A DNA stretch of 64,000 bases from positions 2,657,501-2,721,500 of the forward strand of contig NZ_AP023360.1 of assembly GCF_018326265.1 (NCBI RefSeq), read 5' to 3'. This document shows, piece after piece, positions 18,741-26,476 of this stretch. Source of the stretch: Catellatospora sp. IY07-71 (lineage in GTDB: Bacteria > Actinomycetota > Actinomycetes > Mycobacteriales > Micromonosporaceae). A program made the translations under genes and the position numbers. Every line of letters starts with the position of its first letter. The first letter of the stretch is position 1. The notes under the pieces were generated by a model that was not told the DNA's origin, did no database searches, and saw only the letters and a program-made list of their open reading frames with translations.

Positions 18741-19525
18741 ACCCGGACAAGCCCGACCCCGCCCTCGGCACCGAGCCCACGCCCGGCGCCGGACTGCCGG
18801 GCGCCGGGCTGCCGGGCGCCGAGGCGACGCTGCCGCCCATCGACCACGAGCACGCCGACGTCTCCGGCGGCTGGCTGCGCGCGGCGGTGTTCGGCGCGAT
18901 GGACGGGCTGGTCACCAACATCGGCCTGATCGCCGGTGTGGGCGGCGCCGGGGTGGACCCGCACACGATCGTGCTCACCGGTGTGGCCGGCCTGGTCGCC
19001 GGCGCCATCTCGATGGGCCTCGGCGAGTACGCCAGCGTGCGCACCGCGAACGAGCAGATCGAGGCCGAGGTGGCCAAGGAGCGCCGGGAGCTGCGGCACA
19101 ACCCGGCCGCCGAGGCCGCCGAGCTGGCCCAGCGCTGGATCGAGCGCGGCATCGCGCCGGATCTGGCCCGGCAGATGGCCGAGGAGCTGCGCGCCCAGCC
19201 CGATGAGGCGCTGCGCATGCACGTCCGCGAGGAGCTGGGCGTCGACCCGGACAGCAAGCCGAGCCCGTGGACGGCGGCGATCTCGTCGTTCGTCTGCTTC
19301 TCGATCGGCGCGATCATCCCGCTGCTGAGCTACCTGTTCGGCAGCGACTCGCTGTGGCTCGCGCTCGCCGTCGGCGGCCTCGGCCTGTTCGTGGTCGGCG
19401 CGCTGACCGCCCGCTTCACCCGCCGCCGCTGGTGGGCCACCGGCCTGCGCCAGCTCCTGCTCGGCGCGGCCGCCGCCGGCGCCACCTACCTCATCGGCGC
19501 CGCCATCGGCGTCACCACCTCCTGA
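18737..19525 (+). CDS. VIT1/CCC1-family iron/manganese transporter
   Basis: The protein has 262 residues and starts at a GTG overlapping the map stop. After a Pro/Gly-rich tail with repeated GAGLPG, the first helix reads [20 protein letters not shown] and the second [19 protein letters not shown], which are VIT1 signatures. A cytosolic helical metal-binding segment with many Glu follows (about residues 108-165: [22 protein letters not shown]), then three more helices. VIT proteins move Fe(II) or Mn(II) out of the cytoplasm. Metal supply to the aminopeptidase next door is a possible but unproven link. Confidence 0.88.
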   Translation: MNPDKPDPALGTEPTPGAGLPGAGLPGAEATLPPIDHEHADVSGGWLRAAVFGAMDGLVTNIGLIAGVGGAGVDPHTIVLTGVAGLVAGAISMGLGEYASVRTANEQIEAEVAKERRELRHNPAAEAAELAQRWIERGIAPDLARQMAEELRAQPDEALRMHVREELGVDPDSKPSPWTAAISSFVCFSIGAIIPLLSYLFGSDSLWLALAVGGLGLFVVGALTARFTRRRWWATGLRQLLLGAAAAGATYLIGAAIGVTTS

Positions 19526-19528
19526 AAG

Positions 19529-19572
19529 GAAGGGCACCTTCTTAACGCATTGCGTAGAGGAAGGTGCCCTTC
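19529..19572. repeat. Family B intergenic inverted repeat, copy 1
   Basis: GAAGGGCACCTTC (19529-19541) pairs with GAAGGTGCCCTTC (19560-19572). From AAGGGCACCTT to AAGGTGCCCTT is 42 bases, as in all family B copies. It starts 3 bases after the transporter stop and lies between convergent genes, so it may end both transcripts. Confidence 0.85.
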
Positions 19573-19592
19573 TTAACGCGGCGGGGCGGCCG

Positions 19593-20051
19593 TCAGCGGG
19601 GGATCAGGCTGAAGACGCGGATCACGCGGTTAGAGGCGCGCTGCTGGTACGTCGTGTACGCCGGCCAGACCTCCAGCAGCAGCTTCAGCAGCCGCTCCCG
19701 CTGCTCGCCGGTGGCCAGCTCGCCGCGCACCGGGATCTCCCGTCCGCCGAGCGTGACGACGGCGTCGGGGTTGGCGAGCAGGTTCGCCGACCAGGCCGGG
19801 TGGCTCTGCTGGCCCCAGTTGGAGCCGATCACCACGAAGTGGTCGCCGTCGCGGGCGTAGGCCAGCGGCTGGGTACGCGGCAGGCCGGACTTCTTGCCGG
19901 TGGTGGTGATGATCAGCGTGGGGATCAGGCCCAGCGCGACGACGCGGCCCTTGGTGAGCTTCGCGACGGTGCGGTCGAGCGGCACGAGGACCCGGCCCGC
20001 TCGGGCGAACCAGCTGCGGTGGCCCAGGTAGCGGGCGAGGCGTCTCAGCAT
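19593..20051 (-). CDS. Deazaflavin (F420)-dependent nitroreductase-family protein
   Basis: The protein has 152 residues from ATG 20051; a longer in-frame start adds an Arg-rich tail with no family resemblance. LIITTTGKKSGLPRTQPLAY and FVVIGSNWGQQSHPAWSANLLANPDA match the DDN family (split beta-barrel F420H2-dependent reductases of actinobacteria), as does the late WPAYTTYQQRASNRVIRVFSL. Members reduce quinones or nitro compounds with F420H2. It is convergent with the VIT transporter and stands alone. The cofactor is inferred from the family. Confidence 0.85.
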   Translation of the reverse strand: MLRRLARYLGHRSWFARAGRVLVPLDRTVAKLTKGRVVALGLIPTLIITTTGKKSGLPRTQPLAYARDGDHFVVIGSNWGQQSHPAWSANLLANPDAVVTLGGREIPVRGELATGEQRERLLKLLLEVWPAYTTYQQRASNRVIRVFSLIPR

Positions 20052-20119
20052 CGGCACAGTGTGCCGCAGCCCGCGACGGCACGGAAGGCCACCCGGACGG
20101 GTGCGACCAGCCCGCACCG

Positions 20120-20189
20120 CCCGTGAGGGTGCCGCGTCCCGTGGGGGTGCCGCCTCCCGTGGTGGTGACGGTCCCGTGGTGGTGACGCC
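20120..20189. repeat. Four 17-18 base tandem repeats (CCCGTGGNGGTGNCG)
   Basis: Units at 20120-20137, 20138-20155, 20156-20172 and 20173-20189 share CCCGTG followed by GGTG and CCG or CGG. They stop one base before the family A hairpin. No coding or promoter role is evident. Confidence 0.65.
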
Positions 20190-20190
20190 G

Positions 20191-20261
20191 GGGTTGATCG
20201 CGATCTCGTGTCAAGATCTGCGGTCCAGCCAAGCATTTCGACACGAGATCGCGATCAACCC
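20191..20261. repeat. Family A intergenic inverted repeat, copy 4 (perfect arms)
   Basis: A perfect 22-base inverted repeat (20191-20212 and 20240-20261). GATC to GATC (20196-20256) is 61 bases. The loop keeps the GCGGTCCAGCC word, similar to GTGGTCTGGCC of other copies. Confidence 0.9.
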
Positions 20262-20293
20262 ACCGCGACCGCGAGCCGCCGCCCCGACGAGGG

Positions 20294-20328
20294 TTAAGAA
20301 GGGCACCTTCCTCTACGCAAAGCGATAA
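20294..20328. repeat. Family B copy 2, left part (split by the IS)
   Basis: TTAAGAAGGGCACCTTC and the following loop run up to the insertion sequence. With the right part at 21309-21328 and one TAA removed, the element is exactly 42 bases from arm end to arm end, like the other B copies. Confidence 0.9.
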
Positions 20329-20346
20329 GAGCGACCGGCAATAGGT

Positions 20347-21198
20347 TCATTTGAGGCGTCGGGTGGTGGGACGGCCGTCCCAGCGGTAGCGGGGGCGGGC
20401 TTGTCGGATGAGTTGGCGTGTGGTGATCAGGGCTGCTGCCAGGTAGAGGTAGAAGTCCACGACCTGCGCGTTGCGTTCGGTGCAGCGGCGGATCTTGCCG
20501 TAGCCGTTCATCCATGAGTGGGTGCGTTCCACCACCCAGCGTTTGCCGACCTGGATGGGGGCGGGGAGGCCTTTGCGGGCGATCTGGCCGTGCAGGCCGC
20601 GGTCGTGCAGGCGCTGGCGGGTGGGGGTGTTGTCGTAGGCGCGGTCCAGGTGCACGGTGACGTCGTCGGGCAGGGGGCCTGTCTGTTGGGTGGCGGTGTC
20701 GAGGGTGGCTTCCAGCAGGGCGTTGTCGTTGCGGTTGGCGGGGGCGGAGATCACGGCCAGGGGTATGCCGGCGGCTTCGGTGCCGGTGGAGCGTTTGAGG
20801 CCGCCTTTGCCGCGGTCGACCGGGGAGCGTCCGGCGCGGTCTCCGCCGCAGGGTGCTTTGGTGAGCGCGCCGTCGACGGCGATGTCGTGCAGCTGTAGGC
20901 CGATCATGTTGTCGTAGGCGGCCAGGGTCAGGGCGTGCAGTTGCTGGGCGAGGCCTGCGCTGGCCCAGTCGGCCAGGCGGCGGCGGATGGTGCGGTCGGA
21001 GCATCCTGGGCCGGCGATGCGTTCGTAGCCCGAGCCGTGGACCAGGGCGTGGATGACGTGTTCGAAGACGACCTGGTCGGGGATGCGGCGGCGGTGGCAG
21101 CCCAGCGGGTGTGCGGGGTCGTATTCGGGCCGGTCGGGCAGCAGTGCGGCGAACTGGACCCAGATCGGGGTCAGCAGCGATGATGGCAGCGCAGGCAC
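20347..21198 (-). CDS. IS5-family DDE transposase
   Basis: The protein has 283 residues and starts at GTG 21198 with AGGAG just upstream. An N-terminal DUF4096-like region (PIWVQFAALLPDRP, GCHRRRIPDQVVFEHVIHAL) precedes the catalytic DDE_Tnp_1 domain. The three acidic residues are seen in DIAVDGALTKAP, VHLDRAYDN and VVERTHSWMNGYGKIRRCTE. The frame is uninterrupted. The start codon lies inside a 13-base inverted repeat (21192-21254), which would hide it in transcripts entering from outside. Confidence 0.95.
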   Translation of the reverse strand: MPALPSSLLTPIWVQFAALLPDRPEYDPAHPLGCHRRRIPDQVVFEHVIHALVHGSGYERIAGPGCSDRTIRRRLADWASAGLAQQLHALTLAAYDNMIGLQLHDIAVDGALTKAPCGGDRAGRSPVDRGKGGLKRSTGTEAAGIPLAVISAPANRNDNALLEATLDTATQQTGPLPDDVTVHLDRAYDNTPTRQRLHDRGLHGQIARKGLPAPIQVGKRWVVERTHSWMNGYGKIRRCTERNAQVVDFYLYLAAALITTRQLIRQARPRYRWDGRPTTRRLK

Positions 21199-21254
21199 GG
21201 GACTCCTGTCATTGAAGCGTAGAGAACTCCAATGATCGATAAGTCCCGTGCCTG
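21192..21254 (-). promoter_or_regulatory. Inverted repeat covering the transposase start
   Basis: CAGGCACGGGACT (21192-21204) and AGTCCCGTGCCTG (21242-21254) pair perfectly. On the transposase strand one arm contains the GTG start and touches the AGGAG ribosome site. A transcript starting outside the IS would fold and mask the start; one starting between the arms would not. This protection is known for other IS elements; here it is inferred. Confidence 0.6.
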
Positions 21255-21308
21255 TTTGCTACCCGCGACCGGCTACCTGTCCAGGTCCGCACCTAATGCC
21301 GGTCGCTC

Positions 21309-21328
21309 TAAGAAGGTGCCCTTCCTTT
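21309..21328. repeat. Family B copy 2, right part (split by the IS)
   Basis: TAAGAAGGTGCCCTTCCTTT completes the interrupted element. It ends 2 bases before the stop codon of the ABC permease, so the original hairpin sat directly at the 3' end of that gene. Confidence 0.9.
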
Positions 21329-21329
21329 C

Positions 21330-23993
21330 CTAGAGGCGGCGTTCGATGGGGAGGCGGGAGCGGGTCAGGAGGCCCGCGCCGAGCATGGCGACCAGGGGGA
21401 CCGACAGGACGATGGCCAGGGTGTCCCAGGGGAGGGTCAGGGTCATCGGGACCTGGTCCTGGTGGGCCATGCCGCGGCTGGAGTTGACCGCGGCGACCAG
21501 GGCCGCGGCGGTGCCGAGGCCGGCCAGGACGCCGAGCAGCGCGCCCAGGCCGGAGATGACGCCGGACTGGCTCAGCGAGAGCAGGCGGCGCACCCGGGGG
21601 CTCGCGCCGACCGCGCCGAGGGTGGCGAGGTCCGGTCGGCTGTCCGCGGCGGTGAGGCCGGTGGCGACCCCGGCCGCGCCCAGCGCGACGAGCGCCGAGA
21701 TCACGCCGAGGATCCAGATGATCGGTTCCTCGCGGAACTGCGCGCCCCGTTCGACGGTCAGCGACAGGTTCCCGCTGATCTCCCGGAGCCGACCGGTCAG
21801 CTGCTCGGCCTCCGAGCCGGTCAGCACGTGGTCGAGCGATGCCGCCACGTCGCCGGGGCGGACCGCGAGACCGTGCGCGCGCACCAGGTCGGGGGAGACG
21901 ACGAAGGAGGCGGCCATGTCGTCGCCGGCCAGCACGGCGGCGGGCACGGGCACGGTGGGCAGGTCGTACGGATCGTCCACGGGCGGCCCGTCGACCAGCG
22001 CGACGGCGACCTTGCCGTCCACGACGTAGCGCGGATCGTCGACGACGATGCCACCGGCTTCCAGCACGGCCCGCGCTTTCGCCAGCTCGGCGGGCGGGGC
22101 GCTGCTGAGGGCGCTCAGGCCGCTGCCGTCGTCGACCGCGACGTAGAACGCCCAGCTGCCGCTGAAGCCGCGGCAGCGCGGGTCGTCCTCGTCGGGCTCC
22201 GGGGGGACGCCGGGCTGCGGGTCCACCCAGGCGGGGCAGCGCTCCGCCGGGGGCAGGACCGGGTACGCGCCGCAGTCGCGCTCGCCCGGTTCGGCGGGCC
22301 CGGCGCAGGCGACGTGGGAGAACACGTGCGGATCGGCAGCGGGCACGGTCTCCCGGATCGCCGCCAGGACCTTGGCGGTGTCGGGCCGCTGGTCTTCCTC
22401 ACCCGGGAAGCCGACCACGAAGTGGCCGAGCGGCAGCTGGGGGTCGTAGTTGTCGTACGCGTTCTGCGCCTCGCTGCCGATGAAGGCGCCGATGGCGACG
22501 GCTCCGGCGACGGCGGCCATCACCGCGGAGATCGCCGGGGCGGCCGCTCCGCGGTTGCGGGCGGTGTCGCGCAGCGCGATCCGCGGCGCCAGCGGCAGCC
22601 ACCGGCCCGTCCGGGAGATCAGGCCGACCAGCGACGGGGTGAGCAGCACCAGGCCCAGCTCGCCGAGGACGAGGCCGCCGAGGATCACGTTCACCTGCGA
22701 GCCGACCGCGCCCACGATCGCGATCACCGCACCGGCGGCGGCCATGACCAGGCCCAGGGTGATCCAGCGCTTGCGGGAGCGGACCACGCCCCGGCGGCCG
22801 GCCAGCACGGTGACGACCTGCTGCCGGGCCGCGGTGTACGCGGGCACCATCGCGGCGAGCAGGCCGGTGCCGACCGCGAGCACGACGATGCCGAGCTGGG
22901 CGAGCGGCAGGAAGCGCCAGCCGCCGGACCGGGCGTCGATCAGGTACTCCTCGATCAGCGGGCGCAGCACGGTGGCGGCCGCCACGCCGAGCACGATGCC
23001 GCCGAGCGCGGCGGCCAGGCCGAGCACGATGCCGTCGGCGAGCACGATGCGCCGCAGGTGGGAGGGGGTGCCGCCGGTCGCGGCGACCAGCGCCAGGTCG
23101 CGGCTGCGCCGCCGGGCGCCGACCGCGAAGGCCGGGCCGGCCAGCAGCACGATCTCCAGGATGATCAGGCCGATCAGCACCACGCCGAGGCTGAGTTCCT
23201 CGACCTGCGGGCCGTTGCCGTACACGAAGCGCGGGTCGGCCGGGGGCGGGTCGAGCACGACCGCGCGGCTGCGTACCACCACGCCGTGGGTGTTGAGCTG
23301 CTGGACGTCGGTCCACAGCAGCGGCGCCGGGGTGTCCACCAGGAAGACCGGATAGCCTTCGGCGCTCTCGTCGGACGGCAGGACCACGGTGTCGTTCAGG
23401 CCGTTCGGGAACTCGACCAGCGCGGTGACCTGGTACGTCCGGTCGGGCTGCACCAGGCGCAGCGTGCTGCCGAGGCCGAGGTCCATGCGCCGGGCGAGAC
23501 GGGCGTTGACGGCGATCTCGCCGTCCCCGCGCGGGGCGGTGCCTTCCAGCACGGTCACCATGCCCGCGAGCTGCGGGTCGGCGACGTCGAGGATGCGGCT
23601 GGTGACACCGATGACCCCGGCGGCGGTGTAGACCTCGACGAAGTCCTCCGTCACCTGGGTGACGCGCGAGCCCGCGGGCAGTACCCGGAGCAGCTCGTCG
23701 GCGGTGCCGGCGCCCTTGCGGGGCTCCCCGTCGAAGCTGTAGCCGTTGCCGTCGGGCGCCTGGGTCAGCGGCCCGTCGGCGACCCACTGGACGCGGGCGT
23801 CGTAGCGGCCGAGTTCGCGGTCGAGCTGCTCGGCCGGGGTCAGCTCGTTCATGTCGTACACGGTCGCGGCGAACGACAGCCCCAGCGCGGGCAGCCCGAG
23901 CATGGCGATGACCAGCAGCGAGCGGCCCCGGTTGCGGCGTGCGTCGCGCCGGGCGACGCGCAGCGCGGGCAGCCAGCCGCGCAGCCACCTCAT
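21330..23993 (-). CDS. ABC transporter permease, FtsX-like, two-repeat type
   Basis: The protein has 887 residues. An N-terminal helix (RGRSLLVIAMLGLPALGLSF) precedes an extracytoplasmic MacB-like domain (about residues 50-260). A block of helices with the FtsX signature (ARRRSRDLALVAATGGTPSHLRRI) follows. A second helix, a second external domain (about 500-750, with CAGPAEPGERDC) and a final helix block (DLATLGAVGASPRVRRLLSL) complete the duplicated layout. Such permeases pair with LolD/MacB-type ATPases to export peptides, lipoproteins or drugs; the substrate is unknown. The ATG overlaps the ATPase stop (ATGA). Its TAG stop abuts the family B repeat. Confidence 0.9.
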   Translation of the reverse strand: MRWLRGWLPALRVARRDARRNRGRSLLVIAMLGLPALGLSFAATVYDMNELTPAEQLDRELGRYDARVQWVADGPLTQAPDGNGYSFDGEPRKGAGTADELLRVLPAGSRVTQVTEDFVEVYTAAGVIGVTSRILDVADPQLAGMVTVLEGTAPRGDGEIAVNARLARRMDLGLGSTLRLVQPDRTYQVTALVEFPNGLNDTVVLPSDESAEGYPVFLVDTPAPLLWTDVQQLNTHGVVVRSRAVVLDPPPADPRFVYGNGPQVEELSLGVVLIGLIILEIVLLAGPAFAVGARRRSRDLALVAATGGTPSHLRRIVLADGIVLGLAAALGGIVLGVAAATVLRPLIEEYLIDARSGGWRFLPLAQLGIVVLAVGTGLLAAMVPAYTAARQQVVTVLAGRRGVVRSRKRWITLGLVMAAAGAVIAIVGAVGSQVNVILGGLVLGELGLVLLTPSLVGLISRTGRWLPLAPRIALRDTARNRGAAAPAISAVMAAVAGAVAIGAFIGSEAQNAYDNYDPQLPLGHFVVGFPGEEDQRPDTAKVLAAIRETVPAADPHVFSHVACAGPAEPGERDCGAYPVLPPAERCPAWVDPQPGVPPEPDEDDPRCRGFSGSWAFYVAVDDGSGLSALSSAPPAELAKARAVLEAGGIVVDDPRYVVDGKVAVALVDGPPVDDPYDLPTVPVPAAVLAGDDMAASFVVSPDLVRAHGLAVRPGDVAASLDHVLTGSEAEQLTGRLREISGNLSLTVERGAQFREEPIIWILGVISALVALGAAGVATGLTAADSRPDLATLGAVGASPRVRRLLSLSQSGVISGLGALLGVLAGLGTAAALVAAVNSSRGMAHQDQVPMTLTLPWDTLAIVLSVPLVAMLGAGLLTRSRLPIERRL

Positions 23994-24712
23994 GACGCGG
24001 CCTCCAGCAGCTGCTCGGGCTGGGTCAGCGGGCCGGAGGCGTCGACCACCCGGCCGTCCCGCAGGAAGATCACCCGGTCGGCCCAGGCGGCGTGCCGGGC
24101 CTCGTGGGTGACCAGCACCGCGGCGGCCCCGGCGTCGACGCGGGCGCGCAGCAGGCGCAGCACCGCCTCGCCGGTGACCGAGTCGAGCGCGCCGGTGGGT
24201 TCGTCGGCCAGCACCAGGCGGCGCCGGCCGACCAGGGCGCGGGCGATGGCGACGCGCTGCTGCTGGCCGCCGGACATCTCGTCGGGGAAGCGGTCGGCGT
24301 ATCCGGTCAGCTCGACCTCGGCCAGCGCCGCCTCGGCCAGCGGGCGGGCCTTGCGCCCCGAGACGCCCTCCAGCTCCAGCGGCAGCGCCACGTTCTCGGC
24401 GGCGGTGAGGCTGGGCAGCAGGTTGAGCGCCTGGAACACGTAGCCGACGCTGCGGCGGCGCAGCGCGGCCAGCTGGGGACGGCGCAGCGTGGACAGGGCG
24501 GTGTCCTCGACCAGCACCTCGCCGGAGTCGGGCCGGTCGAGCCCGCCCGCCAGGTTGAGCAGGGTGGACTTGCCGGAGCCGGACGGGCCCATGACGGCGA
24601 CCAGCTCACCGGCGTGCACGCTGATGGTGACCCCGGCCAGGGCGTGCACCGCGGCCTCGCCGGTGCCGTGGGTGCGGTGCACGTCTCGCAGCTGCAGGAC
24701 GGCGGTGCTCAT
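23990..24712 (-). CDS. ABC transporter ATPase, MacB/LolD type
   Basis: The protein has 240 residues. Walker A is MGPSGSGKSTLLNLAGGL, the signature is EMSGGQQQRVAIARAL and Walker B is LVLADEPTGALDS. The H-loop histidine lies in VLVTHEARHAAWADR. FQALNLLPSLTAAENVALPL is typical of the lipoprotein/macrolide export subfamily. ATG 24712 overlaps the padR stop (ATGA) and its own stop overlaps the permease start, so the three genes form one translationally coupled operon. Confidence 0.95.
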   Translation of the reverse strand: MSTAVLQLRDVHRTHGTGEAAVHALAGVTISVHAGELVAVMGPSGSGKSTLLNLAGGLDRPDSGEVLVEDTALSTLRRPQLAALRRRSVGYVFQALNLLPSLTAAENVALPLELEGVSGRKARPLAEAALAEVELTGYADRFPDEMSGGQQQRVAIARALVGRRRLVLADEPTGALDSVTGEAVLRLLRARVDAGAAAVLVTHEARHAAWADRVIFLRDGRVVDASGPLTQPEQLLEAAS

Positions 24713-25272
24713 ACCTCGGCCTCCCGGGTGGCGTCGTCGTGCTGGGGGAGCGGCGCGGGGGTGGGCTTGTCGTAGCGCACCAGCGCGGTCTCGCAGTGGT
24801 CGAGCCAGCGCAGCTCGGCCTCGGACTGGAAGATCATGGCCTCCAGCACCAGCCGCCAGGGCAGCTCCGCGTCGCTGCGCTTGAGGCGGGTGTACTCCTG
24901 CAGCGCGCGCATGGTGGCGGTGCGCTGGGTCTGCACCACCGCCTGCACGTCGATGCCGGGGGTGGTCAGCGCGAGTGCCAGCTTGATGGCCAGCTCGTCG
25001 CGGGGCCGGTCGGCGCGGGCGATCGGGGTGGCGAACCAGAGGGTGAGCTCCGCGCGCCCGTCGGGCGTGATCTCGTACGGGCGCTGCCCCCCGTCGTTCT
25101 CCGGCAGCGCGCGTACCAGACCGTCGCGTTCGAGGCGGTTGAGGGTGGTGTAGACCTGGCCGATGTTGAGCGGCCAGGTGGAGCCGGTGGAGTCTTCGAA
25201 CTCGGCCCGCAACTGGTAGCCGTAGCGGGGCCCGCGTTCGAGCAGGGCGAGCAAACCATGCCGGATGGACAT
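24709..25272 (-). CDS. PadR-family regulator of the ABC operon
   Basis: The protein has 187 residues. The winged helix is clear: SIRHGLLALLERGPRYGYQL, then NIGQVYTTLNRLERDGLVRA and RPYEITPDGRAEL, followed by the PadR C-terminal helical domain (about residues 90-175). It is the first gene of a padR-ATPase-permease operon. The family usually represses such exporters until a ligand arrives. A perfect palindrome GAGTATGCATACTC lies 8 bases upstream of the ATG, overlapping the likely -10, which suggests autorepression. Confidence 0.92.
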   Translation of the reverse strand: MSIRHGLLALLERGPRYGYQLRAEFEDSTGSTWPLNIGQVYTTLNRLERDGLVRALPENDGGQRPYEITPDGRAELTLWFATPIARADRPRDELAIKLALALTTPGIDVQAVVQTQRTATMRALQEYTRLKRSDAELPWRLVLEAMIFQSEAELRWLDHCETALVRYDKPTPAPLPQHDDATREAEV

Positions 25273-25279
25273 GGCTACT

Positions 25280-25300
25280 GAGTATGCATACTCGGTATGC
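25280..25300 (-). promoter_or_regulatory. Palindromic operator/-10 region of the padR-ABC operon
   Basis: GAGTATGCATACTC (25280-25293) is a perfect 14-base palindrome, followed by another GTATGC. On the minus strand CATACT ends 8 bases before the padR ATG and may be the -10. PadR binding here would block transcription; inferred. Confidence 0.6.
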
Positions 25301-25319
25301 GGGTTTCAACCCGCCCTGG

Positions 25320-25754
25320 TCACTGCGCCTTTCGTCCCGGATACGGCACCGTGGCCGGGGCGACCCCGGCGCGCCGCCGCCAGCGGGTGGCCCGCACCGC
25401 CGCGTCGGTGTACGCGGTCAGCACCTGGCGGCGCAGCTCACCCTCGGCGTCGGCCAGCGCCGCCCGCCAGCTGGCCGCCACCCCGTCCTCCACGTAGGCG
25501 GCGAGCTTCAGCGCCGCGGCCCGGTCGGCCAGCGGGAACGGCAGCGCGTAGCCCGGCTCGGCGACCGGCGCCGCGGCCTTCAGCTCGGCCAGGCGCAGCA
25601 GCAGCGCGTCCCGGCGGGCGCGGTGCGCCTCCTCGCCCGTGCGCGCCTCCTTCTGCCCGGCCTTGTCCAGCAGCACGCCGAAGCGCCCGTACGCGTAGAT
25701 CGCGCTGTGCTCGGCGGCCAGCGCCGTCTGCAACCGCTCGGCCAGGGTCGTCAT
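25320..25754 (-). CDS. DUF4439 ferritin-like protein
   Basis: The protein has 144 residues from ATG 25754, which overlaps the stop of the gene upstream (ATGA). The sequence is almost all helix: TLAERLQTALAAEHSAIYAYGRFG, then EEAHRARRDALLLRLAELKA and AALKLAAYVEDGVAASWRAAL. The AEHSAIYAYG stretch is the DUF4439 hallmark, with Glu and His as in ferritin-like bundles, though the full di-iron set is not evident. It pairs with a related lipoprotein gene just upstream of rimP, as Rv2843/Rv2844 do in mycobacteria. Function is unknown. Confidence 0.8.
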   Translation of the reverse strand: MTTLAERLQTALAAEHSAIYAYGRFGVLLDKAGQKEARTGEEAHRARRDALLLRLAELKAAAPVAEPGYALPFPLADRAAALKLAAYVEDGVAASWRAALADAEGELRRQVLTAYTDAAVRATRWRRRAGVAPATVPYPGRKAQ

Positions 25755-26284
25755 GCGAGCACCTCCACGTGCGTGGCGCGGGCGGCGGCGATCTCGCCGA
25801 CCAGGACGGCCCGCGCGGTGGTGGTGCTCACACACGCCTCGGCGGCCTGCTTGGCGGCCGAGGCCTCGCCGGTGCGCAGCGCGGCCAGGATCGCCTTGCG
25901 GTCGCCGTCGACCGGGGCGGCGCTCGGCAGGCTGAACGCGCTCGGCGAGGGCTTGGGGCTCATGATCGCCTCCAGCGCGGCCGCGTGCGCCTTGTGCGTG
26001 TCGCGCAGCGGGGTGAGCAGGGCGGTCAGCGTGGTGTCGGCGGCCAGCGCGGCGTCGTACGACGCGACCAGCGCGTGGGTGCCGGCGAGCAGGCCGGTCA
26101 GCGCGTCCGGCGGGGGCGGCTCGTCCGGCCCGCCGAACAGGTCGCAGCCCGCCAGCGCCGGTGCGGCCACGCCCGCGACCGCGGCCGCCGTCCCGGCTCG
26201 CAGCAGCCCACGTCGATTCGGCCGGAAGCCGCCCGGCCCGCTATGATCATCTGCCCGCGTACGCACCGCGCCAGTCTTCCTCAT
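25751..26284 (-). CDS. Tat-exported lipoprotein with ferritin-like (DUF4439-type) domain
   Basis: The protein has 177 residues. NRRGLLRAGTAAAVAGVAAPALAGC combines a twin-arginine motif with a lipobox (LAGC, cysteine near residue 47). The mature part is Ala-rich helix (GLLAGTHALVASYDAAL, LRDTHKAHAAALEAI, AACV-rich end) resembling the DUF4439 bundle of the next gene, to which it is coupled by an ATGA overlap. It is divergent from rimP. A periplasmic-face helper of unknown role is likely. Confidence 0.75.
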   Translation of the reverse strand: MRKTGAVRTRADDHSGPGGFRPNRRGLLRAGTAAAVAGVAAPALAGCDLFGGPDEPPPPDALTGLLAGTHALVASYDAALAADTTLTALLTPLRDTHKAHAAALEAIMSPKPSPSAFSLPSAAPVDGDRKAILAALRTGEASAAKQAAEACVSTTTARAVLVGEIAAARATHVEVLA

Positions 26285-26476
26285 CCGGCCGGGCTCCGCT
26301 AACCGCCGTTCACGTGTCGGGCCGCTGGTGGGGACTCCTCGGGGTCCGCCGTCCGGGCGGGCCGCCGGGACGGGTCACCCGTGCCGCGCGTGCCCGCAGC
26401 GCGCCGCTGGTAGTTGCCGCGTGCTCGCGGGTTACGCTCTGCGCAGTCGATGTATCACCGAGAGGGGTGCCCTCAG

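Larger units (their letters stand above)
20329..21308 (-). mobile_element. IS5-family insertion sequence, 980 bp, complete
   Basis: Terminal inverted repeats GAGCGACCGGCAATAGGT (from 20329) and, on the other strand, GAGCGACCGGCATTAGGT (from 21308) match at 17 of 18 positions. The flanks duplicate TAA (20326-20328 and 21309-21311). A 3-base TNA duplication and a DDE transposase of 283 residues fit the IS1031-like part of the IS5 family. Ends and transposase are intact, so it may be recent and active. Confidence 0.9.

Noticed and set aside
20329-21308. Family B arms as the terminal repeats of the insertion sequence
   Set aside because: The true IS ends are GAGCGACCGGCA; B copies without any IS occur elsewhere at the same 42-bp length.
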